Assembly (NCBI GenBank): GCA_964529285.1
Contig: CAZGWK010000012.1
Location: forward strand, 11,346-75,345
Reading direction: 5' to 3'
Source: SURF-21 sp964529285
Lineage (GTDB): Bacteria > Actinomycetota > Geothermincolia > Geothermincolales > RBG-13-55-18
Length of the DNA: 64,000 bases
Below are positions 8,805 to 17,756 of this stretch, in pieces (position 1 is the stretch's first letter; the number at the start of each line of letters is the position of its first letter). Under the pieces are notes generated by a model, which was not told the DNA's origin, did not search any database, and saw only the letters and a program-made list of their open reading frames with translations. The translations under genes were made by a program, and so were the position numbers.

Positions 8805-8985
8805 GCACACTCCTGTCGCCGCCTGCCACCGCCTCCATATTAACACGGCGTACGGTCGGCCATCTCAACACCTCTACGTGCGGCAGATCTCATGGGCAAG
8901 ACCATGGCATCATGCGCGATAATAGGGGTAGAGTAAGGACCGCCGTTCGAACGCGGCGGTGGAGATTTCCGGGAGGTGTGAAGCG

Positions 8986-9840
8986 ATGGGCGAGCTCGCG
9001 AGGCCCAGCGTGGTTGCCGAGATACTGCAGAGGCACGGCCTGCGCCTCACGCGCGCCCTCGGCCAGCATTTCCTGATTGACGGTAACGTCCTGGGGCGGC
9101 TGCTCGAGGCCGCCGACCTCACGTCCGGAGACACCGCGCTGGAGATCGGGCCGGGTATCGGCACCCTAACCGAGGAGCTGTGCGGCCGGGCGCGCCGGGT
9201 GGTGGCGGTGGAGATGGACAGGCGTCTGTTCGCGATCCTGGACGAAACCCTGGGCTCGTGGCCCAACCTGGAGCTGGTAGAGGGCGATGCCATGCGCGTG
9301 GACCTGGCGGGCCTGTTCTCACCCGGAGAGAGGGTCAAGGTGATTTCCAACCTGCCCTACAACGTCGCCACCCCTCTTATCCTGCGCCTGCTCAGGGAAA
9401 TCCCACAGGCGGGGAGCATGGTGGTCACGGTACAGCGCGAGCTTGCCGACCGCTACCTCGCGGAGCCCGGCAGCCCCGCTTACGGCGGCGTCTCTGTAAA
9501 GATGCGTCTGCTGGCCGACGTCGAGCGCCTGGCCCGCGTACCCCCCACCGTTTTCCTGCCTCCTCCGCAAGTCGATTCGTCCATGGTGATCGTGAGGAAA
9601 AAGGGGGTGTCCCTCTCCGAGCCGGAGATAGGGGCTTTCTTCCGCTTCCTCGACGCGGGCTTCGCCAAGCGCAGGAAGATGCTGGTAAATTCTCTCGGCG
9701 GGGGGAGGGCTCCTTACTGCCCGCGCCCCCTCGCCGAGGAAGCCCTGCGCCTATGCGGTTTGTCCCTTGCAGCCAGGGCGGAAGAACTTTCCTGCGCGGA
9801 CCTGCTCGCGGTATTCCGCAACCTCTCGTCCAGCCTATAA
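8986..9840 (+). CDS. rsmA: 16S rRNA (adenine1518/1519-N6) dimethyltransferase
   Basis: Dimethylates two adjacent adenines in helix 45 of 16S rRNA during 30S assembly, using SAM. Signatures are ALGQHFLID near residue 25, the SAM-binding loop EIGPGIGTLT near residue 55, and the catalytic-site motif SNLPYNVATP near residue 117 (family N-L/I-P-Y). The ATG at 8986 has GGGAGGTG upstream; the 9-codon extension to 8959 lacks such a site. Length of 284 residues is normal. The intergenic region shared with ispE (8805-8985) should hold both promoters; I see no convincing hexamer pair. Confidence 0.95.
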   Translation: MGELARPSVVAEILQRHGLRLTRALGQHFLIDGNVLGRLLEAADLTSGDTALEIGPGIGTLTEELCGRARRVVAVEMDRRLFAILDETLGSWPNLELVEGDAMRVDLAGLFSPGERVKVISNLPYNVATPLILRLLREIPQAGSMVVTVQRELADRYLAEPGSPAYGGVSVKMRLLADVERLARVPPTVFLPPPQVDSSMVIVRKKGVSLSEPEIGAFFRFLDAGFAKRRKMLVNSLGGGRAPYCPRPLAEEALRLCGLSLAARAEELSCADLLAVFRNLSSSL

Positions 9841-10032
9841 GAAGCGAGTGGAGTAGCCCGCATAAGAACGCAAAGCCGGGCGTCCACGTGGGGGCACTTT
9901 AAGATTTGGGGCTGGCCGTTCCGTCGCCATAAAGGGTCTCGTTTCCACACCTCGATGGAAGCGGCGCTCGGGTCATGCCCTGCTCCCGTCCCGCACGAGG
10001 CATCGCTCGCTAAGGCCCAGCCGCTGACCGTA

Positions 10033-11220
10033 TCACGGCGGCGCTTTCTCGCCCCATTCAAGCAGGTTTCCCGCTCTCTCCTCCCGGGCGTAATATACGA
10101 AAGCCGCGTCCGGTTCCTCCAGTTCCGCCAGCGCCGTCGGCAAACCAAGAAGGTATGCCTGCATGAAATTGTATCCGTAGCGGCAGATGGCGTTTACCTG
10201 CGGGTCTTCCTCTGCGGCTTTACATAGCGGCTTCGAACCGCAAGCGCTGTTACTGAATGCGAAGTGGCCGGCGTTGCGCAGGATGGCGAGATAGCGAGGT
10301 GCCGGGGCGCGGTCGAAGGTGGCACGGCGGGGCAGCTCCGGGTGCATGAAAGAGGGGTCGTCGTCGCCGATAATGAGCATCATGGGCACTGCGATGCCGT
10401 GGAGGGATTCCTCGAAGGGATAGGCGGACGACGAGAAAAGCAGGGCGGCCTTGAACCTCTGGTCGTGGAGGGAACCGTCGGGATGAGCCCCGGTCTTTCC
10501 CAGGGTGGTGATTCCGCCTAGTGAATGCCCGCATATCCCGATAGCCTCTTCGTCCACGGCTCCGTACAGGAACGAGGACGGGGAGGCGCTCTCCGCCACG
10601 ATCATGTCCAGGACGAATGAGACGTGGTGCAACCTGTGCTCTGCGAGATACGCCAGCAGAAGTTCGCGGTCCGCGTCCATATCCTCTACGAACCGCCGGG
10701 ATACGGCGAGGACCTCCCTGAGCGAACCCGTGCTGCCCTCCGCGATGCGGCCGAAGGCTATCTGCTCGCTGTAAAGGGGTGGCTCGGTGTCCACGAAATC
10801 CGGTGCCACGACCACGTAACCTCTTGCGGCGAGGTATTCGGCGAAGAAGGCGGAGTCATATCCGCATCCGTAACCGCCGTGGGCGAAAAAGACCAGGGGG
10901 TAGGGCATGCCGTAAGCATCCAGGGGGGAATCGAAGGCCACACGGCTGTGATAGTCGTCGGCGGTTTCGTAGGTGTATGCTTGCGGCTCTTCCGCGGCGG
11001 GATACCAGACGGCAGCCGCGACCGTTTCCGTACTGCCGTCGGTGTGGGTATAGCCGAAGCGCAGTATCCTCAAGCCGACGTTATAATGATCGTCTCCCGC
11101 CCTTTTCTGTACCGTTTCCGCCGTGCCGCAACCCGCGATGGCGGTAATGGACACGAGGGCAAGGGACAAGGCCAACGCCAGCGCAGCTCTCACCCTTACA
11201 CCAGGCATGTCCTTGGTCAT
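10033..11220 (-). CDS. Lipoprotein alpha/beta hydrolase (PAF-acetylhydrolase / dienelactone-hydrolase-like)
   Basis: A secreted, lipid-anchored hydrolase of about 395 residues. The signal peptide ends at the lipobox SITAIAGCG near residue 30. The fold is clear: FFAHGGYGCG is the oxyanion-loop region, GICGHSLGG holds the nucleophile Ser, IIGDDDPSF is the acid-residue region, and ILRNAGHFAF holds the catalytic His. This order fits the platelet-activating-factor acetylhydrolase / dienelactone hydrolase branch. The substrate cannot be told. It stands alone, with no gene on the same strand within 300 bases. The GTG two codons upstream is an alternative start. Confidence 0.8.
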   Translation of the reverse strand: MTKDMPGVRVRAALALALSLALVSITAIAGCGTAETVQKRAGDDHYNVGLRILRFGYTHTDGSTETVAAAVWYPAAEEPQAYTYETADDYHSRVAFDSPLDAYGMPYPLVFFAHGGYGCGYDSAFFAEYLAARGYVVVAPDFVDTEPPLYSEQIAFGRIAEGSTGSLREVLAVSRRFVEDMDADRELLLAYLAEHRLHHVSFVLDMIVAESASPSSFLYGAVDEEAIGICGHSLGGITTLGKTGAHPDGSLHDQRFKAALLFSSSAYPFEESLHGIAVPMMLIIGDDDPSFMHPELPRRATFDRAPAPRYLAILRNAGHFAFSNSACGSKPLCKAAEEDPQVNAICRYGYNFMQAYLLGLPTALAELEEPDAAFVYYAREERAGNLLEWGEKAPP

Positions 11221-11442
11221 AGTCACTCTCGCCCAGATCCCGGTTCGTGCATCGGGCCCGCACCGTTCAGAGTCTCCGGATATTGCAGGTACTCTTACCT
11301 TATCGTCAGCGCAGCATATCTTCGTAAACCATCATTTTCGCAGGGCATCCCCGGTGGTTCGGGACCGGGCAGGGGCATGAGAGAAGGCCATCCAGACGCG
11401 GTCAGAAACAGGTCCGGAGGCATCCAGGCTTGGTTACTCGAG

Positions 11443-11471
11443 ATAAAAAAAGATGGGCAGGATGCCCATCT
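11443..11471 (-). terminator. Rho-independent terminator of the abrB-like gene
   Basis: An 8-bp perfect stem AGATGGGC/GCCCATCT with loop ATCCT is followed on the minus strand by TTTTTTTATC. It lies about 65 nt past the stop of the regulator gene. The rest of 11221-11535 holds only the upstream region of the hydrolase gene; I see no other gene there. Confidence 0.9.
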
Positions 11472-11535
11472 ATTTTTATCGAGCAGGAGCGGAACCCTTA
11501 CCCCCCTGACCCGATCCGCTCCGGAAATAACTGGA

Positions 11536-11778
11536 TTACTTGCGTTTGATCTCGTTGATGCACTTCTGACAGATGCGGCTGCCCTTGAACGTCTTGTTCT
11601 TGTCCGGGTTGCCGCAGATGATACAGCCCGGCTGATACTTCATCAGCACGATCTTCTCGCCGTCGACGAATATCTCGATCGGGTCGCGCTCCTTGATGTC
11701 CAGTGTACGGCGCAGCTCCATCGGGATAACGATCCTTCCGAGCTCGTCGATCTTCCTTACGATACCTGTGGCTTTCAT
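11536..11778 (-). CDS. AbrB/SpoVT-family transition-state regulator with C-terminal zinc ribbon
   Basis: An 80-residue DNA-binding protein. Residues 1-50 are an AbrB swapped-hairpin domain: GIVRKIDELGRIVIPMELRR followed by IKERDPIEIFVDGEKIVL. The tail carries CIICGN and CQKC, four cysteines spaced as a small zinc ribbon in place of the helical multimerisation tail of Bacillus AbrB. The ATG at 11778 is preceded by AAAGGGTGG. It lies divergent from metG, as abrB lies next to metS in Bacillus. Targets are unknown; by family it would repress stationary-phase genes. Confidence 0.9.
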   Translation of the reverse strand: MKATGIVRKIDELGRIVIPMELRRTLDIKERDPIEIFVDGEKIVLMKYQPGCIICGNPDKNKTFKGSRICQKCINEIKRK

Positions 11779-11841
11779 GTCTCGCCCACCCTTTCTGGCT
11801 TGCTTGCCCGGTCTTCGCGGCCCGGGCGCACCTCATTCTCC

Positions 11842-11873
11842 TTGACAATACGGGGTAATACCAGGGATATAAT
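11842..11873 (+). promoter_or_regulatory. Possible metG promoter
   Basis: A perfect TTGACA (11842-11847) and a perfect TATAAT (11868-11873) occur about 65 nt upstream of metG, but the 20-bp spacing is longer than the ideal 17. GGATAT at 11865-11870 would give 17 bp. Confidence 0.4.
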
Positions 11874-11937
11874 TATATGTACATCGCCCGAGGAGTGTCA
11901 ATAATAATCTAGTAATTTTTTACATGGGAAGGAAAAA

Positions 11938-13479
11938 ATGGACAAGGCTTACTATGTTACAACGCCCATCTATTACGTCAACGACATGCCCCATATCGGT
12001 ACCGCTTATACCACGGTGGTGGCCGATACCCTGGCGCGTTACCGCCGCCTGAAGGGCGAGCGCGTTTTCTTTCTCACCGGAGTCGACGAGCACGGCCAGC
12101 ACGTAGCGCGCGCCGCCGAGCGCAACGAGGTCACGCCCCAGGAATGGGCGGACCGCATGGTGACCCATTTTAGCGATGTATGGAAAGCGCTCAACATCAG
12201 CAACGATTTCTTCATCCGCACCACTTCGCCCCGCCACGCCGAGGTGGCGCGCAAGTTCATCCAGGACCTCTACGACAAGGGCGATATCTACCCTGACACC
12301 TACGAGGGCTGGTACTGCGTGCCCGACGAGTCCTTCTGGCTCCCGTCGCAACTGGTGGATGGAAAATGTCCCCAGTGCGGCAGGGAAGTGGAGATGGTGC
12401 AGGAGGACAACTACTTCTTCCGCCTTTCCGCCTACGCCGACCGTCTCCTGGAACATATCGAGGCCAACCCCGACTTCGTGCAGCCGGAGATGAGGCGCAA
12501 CGAGGTGACCAGTTTCATCAGGCAGGGGCTGACCGATCAGAGTATCAGCCGTAAGACCCTCACCTGGGGCATACCGCTGCCCTTCGACGAGAGCCAGGTG
12601 ATGTACGTGTGGTTCGACGCGCTGCTCAATTATATCAGCGCTATCGACTACGGCATCGACGATGCGCGCTTCCAGAGCATCTGGCCGGCCGACGTCCACC
12701 TTATCGGTAAGGAGATCCTGCGCTTTCACGCCATCATCTGGCCTGCCATGCTCATGGCGGCCGGCCTTCCTCTCCCCCACCAGGTCTACGCCCACGGGTG
12801 GCTCACGGTGGAGGGAGAGAAGATGTCCAAGTCCAAGGGGAACGTCATCAGCCCCTACGAGCTCATCGACGAGTACGGCGTAGATGCATACCGCTACTAT
12901 TTCCTGCGCGAGTTCTCCTTCGGCTACGACGGCAACTTCTCGCGCGAGAACATGACCGGGCGCTACAACGCGGACCTGGCCAACGCCCTGGGCAACATGG
13001 TCAGCCGCGTGCTGGCCATGGTGGAGCGCTACCGCGGGGGCGAGGTCCCCGCGTCCGGCGGCGTCGCGGAGGAGACGGACGCCGCCCTCATAGAGGCGGC
13101 CTCGATGGTTTTCGGCGAGGTGGACAGGCACATGGAGAACCTGGCGTTCAACGAGGCCCTGCAGGCCGTATGGTATTACCTGGGAGCGGTCAACCGCTAC
13201 GTGGACGAGACCACCGCCTGGGACCTGGCCAAGGACCCCGAGCTTGCGGCGCGTCTGGACACCGTACTCTACAACGCGGTTGAGACGGTGCGCCTCACGG
13301 CGCTGCTGGTGCTGCCCTCCATGCCCTCGACGGGCGAGGGCATCTGGAAGCGTCTGGGATACGGCGATTCCATCCACGACCACCACCTTCCCGCCGAAGT
13401 TGAGTGGGGCCTCTATCCCGCCGGGCAGAAGGTGGCCAAGGGCGAAGGCCTCTTCCCCCGCATAGAGACGGCAAAATAA
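11938..13479 (+). CDS. metG: Methionyl-tRNA synthetase
   Basis: Charges initiator and elongator tRNA-Met. The class I HIGH-type motif is PHIGTAY near residue 18 and the KMSKS loop is EKMSKSKGN near residue 298. A connective-peptide zinc knuckle is reduced to one visible CPQCG pair near residue 143. The anticodon-binding helical domain follows. The 513-residue product lacks the C-terminal tRNA-binding (EMAP/Trbp111) domain of about 110 residues found in many bacterial MetRS, as in other short forms. The ATG follows GGGAAGGAAAAA. A family-C repeat begins 8 nt after the stop. Confidence 0.97.
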   Translation: MDKAYYVTTPIYYVNDMPHIGTAYTTVVADTLARYRRLKGERVFFLTGVDEHGQHVARAAERNEVTPQEWADRMVTHFSDVWKALNISNDFFIRTTSPRHAEVARKFIQDLYDKGDIYPDTYEGWYCVPDESFWLPSQLVDGKCPQCGREVEMVQEDNYFFRLSAYADRLLEHIEANPDFVQPEMRRNEVTSFIRQGLTDQSISRKTLTWGIPLPFDESQVMYVWFDALLNYISAIDYGIDDARFQSIWPADVHLIGKEILRFHAIIWPAMLMAAGLPLPHQVYAHGWLTVEGEKMSKSKGNVISPYELIDEYGVDAYRYYFLREFSFGYDGNFSRENMTGRYNADLANALGNMVSRVLAMVERYRGGEVPASGGVAEETDAALIEAASMVFGEVDRHMENLAFNEALQAVWYYLGAVNRYVDETTAWDLAKDPELAARLDTVLYNAVETVRLTALLVLPSMPSTGEGIWKRLGYGDSIHDHHLPAEVEWGLYPAGQKVAKGEGLFPRIETAK

Positions 13480-13487
13480 CGCAACAC

Positions 13488-13578
13488 TTTGGGGTCAGGT
13501 CTCAAATGTTGATCTTTTTTGCCCTTTGGGAATTGGATAGATAGCAGCGAAGGTCAACATTTGAGACCTGACCCCAAA
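13488..13578. repeat. Family-C dispersed repeat, inverted pair
   Basis: TTTGGGGTCAGGTCTCAAAT (13488 onward) and its inverse complement ending at 13578 bracket about 42 bp. The left arm is in sense after the metG stop codon. Both arms carry the GGGGTCAG core also found in families A and B. Confidence 0.85.
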
Positions 13579-13589
13579 TAGTTGACCTC

Positions 13590-13613
13590 GAGAGGTTGAG
13601 AGGTTGAGAGGTT
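13590..13613 (+). repeat. Three tandem copies of GAGAGGTT just before tatD
   Basis: An 8-nt unit is repeated exactly three times directly upstream of the AAGAGGA ribosome-binding site of tatD. Slippage here would change the leader length, not the reading frame. Confidence 0.8.
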
Positions 13614-13622
13614 GAAAGAGGA

Positions 13623-14375
13623 ATGAACTTGATCGATACCCACGCTCACCTGGACTTGCTCGACGGGGACGTATCCGAGGCCCTGGAGAGGGCGCGACTT
13701 GCCGGGGTGACCGGGGTGGTGACCATCGGCATAGACGTTCGCTCCAGCCGCCGCGCCGTCGAGCTGGCGCACGCCTTCCCGCAGGTGCGCGCGGTGGTGG
13801 GCATCCATCCTCACGATGCCGTTGACCTGGATCCCGCGGCCCTTCGCGAGCTGAGGCGGCTGGCGGAGGACCCGGAAGTGGTGGGCATCGGCGAGACGGG
13901 CCTGGATTTCTACCGCAACCTCTCGCCGCGCTCTGACCAGGAGCGTGCCTTCCGCACCCAGTTAGAGCTGGCGCCTGAGATGAGCCTGCCGGTAGTGGTC
14001 CACGACCGCGAAGCGCATGCAGACACCATGCGCATCCTCGAGGAGTACACGCCCTTCGACGGCCGCCTCGTCATGCACTGCTTCTCCGGCGACCTGGAGA
14101 TGGCCCGTGCCGTCTTGGATATGGGCGGATACGTGTCGGTTGCCGGACCGGTCACCTTCAACAACGCGCGCAAACTGCAGGACATCGTGCGCGAGCTGCC
14201 GCTGGATAAGATGCTCGTCGAGACCGACTGCCCTTTTCTCTCCCCCCACCCCCACCGCGGCAAGCCCAACTCCCCCGAAAGGCTGGTGCTCATCGCGGAG
14301 AAGGTGGCGGAGCTCAAGGGCATCGACGCGGAGGACCTGGCGCTGCCGGACCCCTTTCCGCCGCGGGCGGGTTGA
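13623..14375 (+). CDS. tatD: TatD-family metal-dependent DNase
   Basis: TatD enzymes are 3'-5' exonucleases of the amidohydrolase fold. Metal ligands are visible: DTHAHLD at residues 5-11, GIGETGLDFY near residue 90, VVHDREAH near residue 123, HCFSGD near residue 150, and ETDCPFLSPHPHRGKPNSP near residue 200. The ATG follows AAGAGGA. The 250-residue product is near normal length, but the usual last helix with the conserved Asn and Phe (as in TTxNAxxLF) is replaced by LALPDPFPPRAG, so a small frameshift or a degraded 3' end is possible. metG-tatD adjacency is conserved in many bacteria. Confidence 0.93.
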   Translation: MNLIDTHAHLDLLDGDVSEALERARLAGVTGVVTIGIDVRSSRRAVELAHAFPQVRAVVGIHPHDAVDLDPAALRELRRLAEDPEVVGIGETGLDFYRNLSPRSDQERAFRTQLELAPEMSLPVVVHDREAHADTMRILEEYTPFDGRLVMHCFSGDLEMARAVLDMGGYVSVAGPVTFNNARKLQDIVRELPLDKMLVETDCPFLSPHPHRGKPNSPERLVLIAEKVAELKGIDAEDLALPDPFPPRAG

Positions 14376-14446
14376 AGCGGGGACACTTCTACACCAAACG
14401 CATCGTGCTGTCGGATAGGAGCGTGAAGCAACGCCGTGCTAACCGG

Positions 14447-16414
14447 CTATCGCCAGCCGACCGGTGACCCCTCGCACACCTCGTAAATCATTCCGTCGCT
14501 CGCATCCAGCACGAACACCAGCCCGTCATCCGTTTCGTAGTCGTATCCCCCGAGGAGGAGGAAGGGGCTGGCGTCCACGGCGTCGCAGGTATAGCCGTTG
14601 AGTATACTGATAAGCTTTATGTCCTCATCTGACTCCATATTATCGACACCTATCGTGAAGGGCTTCCCTGCGTAACTCGCATTCTCTGCTAACATGGGCA
14701 GGAAGCCGAAATATACTTCATGGTCCCAATATCCCCCGTTTTCCTCGTATCTCTCGAAGCGGCCGGCGAGCATCGGCTCGCCCCACTGCGACACGACTAT
14801 CTCCCCCAGTTGCATGCAATCGTCGTGTATGAGGAAGCGCAACAGCTCGAGGGAGGGGAACGCGTATTCCTGTGCCTCCGTCTTGTTCACGGGCACGCCG
14901 GGGTTCATGGCTACCCACAACCTGTCGCCCCCGGGTGAGAGGCGCACGGCATGTACCTGCTTCATGCCTATGTCGACCTCGTACGCTTCACCGCTCTCGC
15001 GGTCCGCCACCGTCAGGTATTGCGTCTGCCAGACGTCCGCCCGGTGGTGCCTTATGCTCCATTCCCACCTGCCCGCTTTGTCCAGTTCGCCTCTCGCCAT
15101 CACGGGGTCTCCGGTATAGTCCACCGGCTCTATCTCCTCCGTTTCGCTCGTCCATTTCAGGTGCTCCGCCAGGCCCAGTATCTCGGAACGACCGTCCTGA
15201 TGGACCAGCTTGGACCATCCGCCGTCGTCAACCAGGATATCCTCCCCCCACGGCCATTCGGCATGTGCTACGAAGACCTCTTCTTCGTCGCCCGGGACGA
15301 CCCATATCCCCAGCGGGACCAGGACAGCCGAGCCAACGAGGGCGACTGCCAGGAATACCGCCAGCGTCCTGCCCGGCCATCCCTTTTCGCGACCGCCGAA
15401 CGACGCATAAGCGGCGCCCGCCAGAAGGCCAAGTCCCAGCGCGGCGGCCAGCATCACCCACCAGGGCACGGAGTCCCCTCCGCCGCTCGCGGCCGCAAAG
15501 CCGGCCCACTGCTCGAGCTGCCCCCCGTTCGCGGTCGAGAAGTAGAGGTCCTCCATCTCTCGCGGAGAGAAGGAATGCCGCAGTTTCGTGATGCAGCAGC
15601 CGCCGCCGCGCTCCATCTCCCCGGCCAGCTCGCTGAAGTCTGCTAGCGCAGCTATCTGTACTGGCTGCCACCTCTCCGCATATTCCAGCTCCATGCTGCG
15701 GTTGACGTAGGCCTCCGGCCCCAATATATAAAGTAGCACCTCGGTCACGCCGGGATTGAGCGAGGATATGAGCAGGGGGTAGACGGGCTCGGGGGTCTCG
15801 AAGGTGAAGCGCAGCGGGTCGATAGTCCCCTCGGAGAGCTCGTAATCCATATAACCGTAATCGGGGTCTTCGAACGAGGGGTTGATGCGCATGGCGGTGA
15901 AGCACCAGCCGCGTTCTATGTAGACGTCGAGGACTTGCTCCGCCTCCTCATCGTAGGCGAAGCCTCTCTCCTCCAGCCAGGACCTCAGATCGCCGGCATC
16001 GTCAGCGCGCAGGACCGTGAGGTCGAAGGCTCCCACCGTGAGCTCGTCTATGACGTCGACTCCGCCATCCATACCTGCGTTCATCGTCCCTTTATGACGC
16101 CCCTCTTCGCCCCAGGTCTGTGGGGAAGGAGTGACCTCGCTCATCAGCCAGAAGAGGTCGGCGTCCGATTCCTCTACGCTCGGAACGTCGGGCGTGGGCA
16201 CCAGCCAGGCGAAGTCCTCCGATGCCCCGTCGTAGCGCACCGAGAGCACCAGCTCCTCCGTGCCTGCATGGAAGAATATGACTGCCTTCTGTTCCGGCTC
16301 CGAGATATCGCGCCCGCCCTTACCGAAAAGGCCGCCGTCCGCCAAGGCCGGCCCGCAGAAGCAGAAGGAGAGGACGAGTGCAGCGGTTATAACGCCAAGG
16401 ATTCTCTTACCCAT
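14447..16414 (-). CDS. DUF2330-domain membrane protein with extra C-terminal domain
   Basis: 655 residues. A signal peptide (ending near ALADGG, residue 28) is followed by a DUF2330 domain. Its hallmark pattern is visible: QKAVIFFHAGTEELVLSVRY, then DFAWLVPTPDVPSVEES near residue 70, then a PLLISSLNPG segment. Two hydrophobic segments follow, near residues 315-340 (VMLAAALGLGLLAGAAYA) and 350-372. After them comes a second extracellular-looking domain of about 280 residues that I do not recognise. DUF2330 proteins are unstudied surface proteins, and no function is inferred. The gene is convergent with tatD. Confidence 0.85.
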   Translation of the reverse strand: MGKRILGVITAALVLSFCFCGPALADGGLFGKGGRDISEPEQKAVIFFHAGTEELVLSVRYDGASEDFAWLVPTPDVPSVEESDADLFWLMSEVTPSPQTWGEEGRHKGTMNAGMDGGVDVIDELTVGAFDLTVLRADDAGDLRSWLEERGFAYDEEAEQVLDVYIERGWCFTAMRINPSFEDPDYGYMDYELSEGTIDPLRFTFETPEPVYPLLISSLNPGVTEVLLYILGPEAYVNRSMELEYAERWQPVQIAALADFSELAGEMERGGGCCITKLRHSFSPREMEDLYFSTANGGQLEQWAGFAAASGGGDSVPWWVMLAAALGLGLLAGAAYASFGGREKGWPGRTLAVFLAVALVGSAVLVPLGIWVVPGDEEEVFVAHAEWPWGEDILVDDGGWSKLVHQDGRSEILGLAEHLKWTSETEEIEPVDYTGDPVMARGELDKAGRWEWSIRHHRADVWQTQYLTVADRESGEAYEVDIGMKQVHAVRLSPGGDRLWVAMNPGVPVNKTEAQEYAFPSLELLRFLIHDDCMQLGEIVVSQWGEPMLAGRFERYEENGGYWDHEVYFGFLPMLAENASYAGKPFTIGVDNMESDEDIKLISILNGYTCDAVDASPFLLLGGYDYETDDGLVFVLDASDGMIYEVCEGSPVGWR

Positions 16415-16768
16415 CTTTTAACCCCCTCTCTAGCCTATATCTGAGATAGTAGACGGCTCAGACCACTCGGAGAGTTCCACGGGAGGCCAGATAATCCTTC
16501 TATCGCAACGGTTCCGTTGCGGACCGCTACGAGACCGTCCCGTGGCGCTTCGATGGCTGACCACCGCCGGATCATTCCTGAACCGGTCAAGCGGGGACTA
16601 TCACGAGGTAGTGCGGGAGAGGTCGACCACGGATCATCGCGAGACGGTGCGGGGCAGTTCGAGCGAAGACCATCACCACACCGCGATGAAGAGGGGTGGG
16701 CTCACAAGTCCTACTGGATCGAAGGCGGGCATACCTCCGGTATGTCATCCGGGCGGATCCACGGGCTG
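16415..16768. other. Intergenic stretch of 354 bases, no gene supported
   Basis: This should contain the promoter of the DUF2330 gene. Its middle (about 16510-16690) has loosely repeated GAGACGGTGCGG- and GATCATCGCGAGA-like words, with open frames on the plus strand that match nothing I know. It could be decayed coding sequence. Confidence 0.4.
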
Positions 16769-17605
16769 TCAAGCTTCGTTCTTCCTCTCCAGCCAGGCGG
16801 CGTACACCTCGCGCTGCGCCACGGCGTGCTTCTGCGCCACCGCCTTCACCGCCTCCCGGGGGGCCAGGCCGTCAACGACGAGCTCGGCCACCTCGCTGGC
16901 CAGCTCGGGCAGCGGCGGAGTCTCCTCCGCCTCGCCGTGGGCTACGATGACCACGAACTCCCCGCGCGGCTTCCCCTCGCCCAGGGATGCCAGGACCTGT
17001 GCCGCGGTCCCGCGCAAGACCTCCTCGTGCACCTTGGTCAGCTCGTGCGCGACCACCACCGTGCGCTCCGGCGCCAGCTCGGCCAGGTCCTCGAGGGTAT
17101 CCTTCAAGCGATGGGGGGCCTCGTAGAAGACGACGGGCTCGCCCTCGCGCAGGAGGCCCACGAGGCGGGTCCGCCTCTCCCCCTTCTTGCGCGGGATGAA
17201 CCCGTCGTAGCGGAAAGCGTCCAGGGGAAGTCCCGAGAGGGCAAGGGCTGCGGTGAGGGAACTTGGGCCGGGTACGACCTCCACCTGCAGGCCGCGCCGG
17301 GTACATTCCTCGACTACCCGGAAGCCGGGGTCGGCCACGCCGGGCATGCCCGCGTCGCTGACCACTGCCACCTTTTTACCCGCCTCCACTTCGCCGGCGA
17401 TGGTCTCGGCCCTCTCGCGCTCGTTATGCCCGTGGTAGCTGGTCACCGTGGTGTGGATGTCGTAGCGCGAGAGGAGTTTGCGCGCCCTCCGCGTATCCTC
17501 GGCCGCTACCAGGTCGGCCTCCCGCAGCACGCGCAGCGCCCGCAGGGTGATGTCCTCCAGGTTCCCGATGGGCGTACCCACCAGGTAAAGCTTTCCCTCA
17601 TCCAT
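16769..17605 (-). CDS. rsmI: 16S rRNA (cytidine1402-2'-O)-methyltransferase
   Basis: Methylates the ribose of C1402 in the 30S decoding centre using SAM. It has the tetrapyrrole-methylase fold: KLYLVGTPIGNLEDITLRAL at the N-terminus, VAAEDTRRARKLLSRY near residue 34, VSDAGMPGVADPGF near residue 84, and VVPGPSSLTAALALSG near residue 111. 278 residues is the normal length. The ATG at 17605 has a TATAAT box ending 6 nt upstream on the minus strand, so its mRNA may be leaderless. rsmI lies near abrB and metG in Bacillus too. Confidence 0.95.
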   Translation of the reverse strand: MDEGKLYLVGTPIGNLEDITLRALRVLREADLVAAEDTRRARKLLSRYDIHTTVTSYHGHNERERAETIAGEVEAGKKVAVVSDAGMPGVADPGFRVVEECTRRGLQVEVVPGPSSLTAALALSGLPLDAFRYDGFIPRKKGERRTRLVGLLREGEPVVFYEAPHRLKDTLEDLAELAPERTVVVAHELTKVHEEVLRGTAAQVLASLGEGKPRGEFVVIVAHGEAEETPPLPELASEVAELVVDGLAPREAVKAVAQKHAVAQREVYAAWLERKNEA

Positions 17606-17611
17606 ACCTGG

Positions 17612-17639
17612 ATTATAAACCCTGGGGCATTTTTGTCCC
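17612..17639 (-). promoter_or_regulatory. Possible leaderless promoter of rsmI using a repeat end as -35
   Basis: On the minus strand TATAAT (17617-17612) ends 6 nt before the rsmI ATG. The terminal GGGACA of the adjacent family-A repeat (17639-17634) lies 16 bp further upstream and matches TTGACA at 4 of 6 positions. Confidence 0.4.
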
Positions 17640-17669
17640 GATCATGGGGTCAGCCCCGGACATGGGACA
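17634..17669 (+). repeat. Family-A (REP-like) repeat
   Basis: Complete 36-nt copy, from TGTCCCGATCATGG to GACATGGGACA. It lies upstream of rsmI, antisense to it: one of the few copies not following a stop codon in sense. Confidence 0.9.
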
Positions 17670-17756
17670 AAATAACACCATAAAACGGTGATCGGTCTAC
17701 GGCGGGAGTGGAGCACAAGGTCTCTTTGCCGTTAACGCTCGTTTTTATCCCGATGA

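Noticed and set aside
11779..11937. A riboswitch or T-box upstream of metG
   Set aside because: The leader is short and AT-rich, with no T-box or SAM-type conserved words.
11920..13386. 488-residue antisense frame over metG
   Set aside because: No family resemblance and perfect overlap with metG; typical of high-GC antisense open frames.
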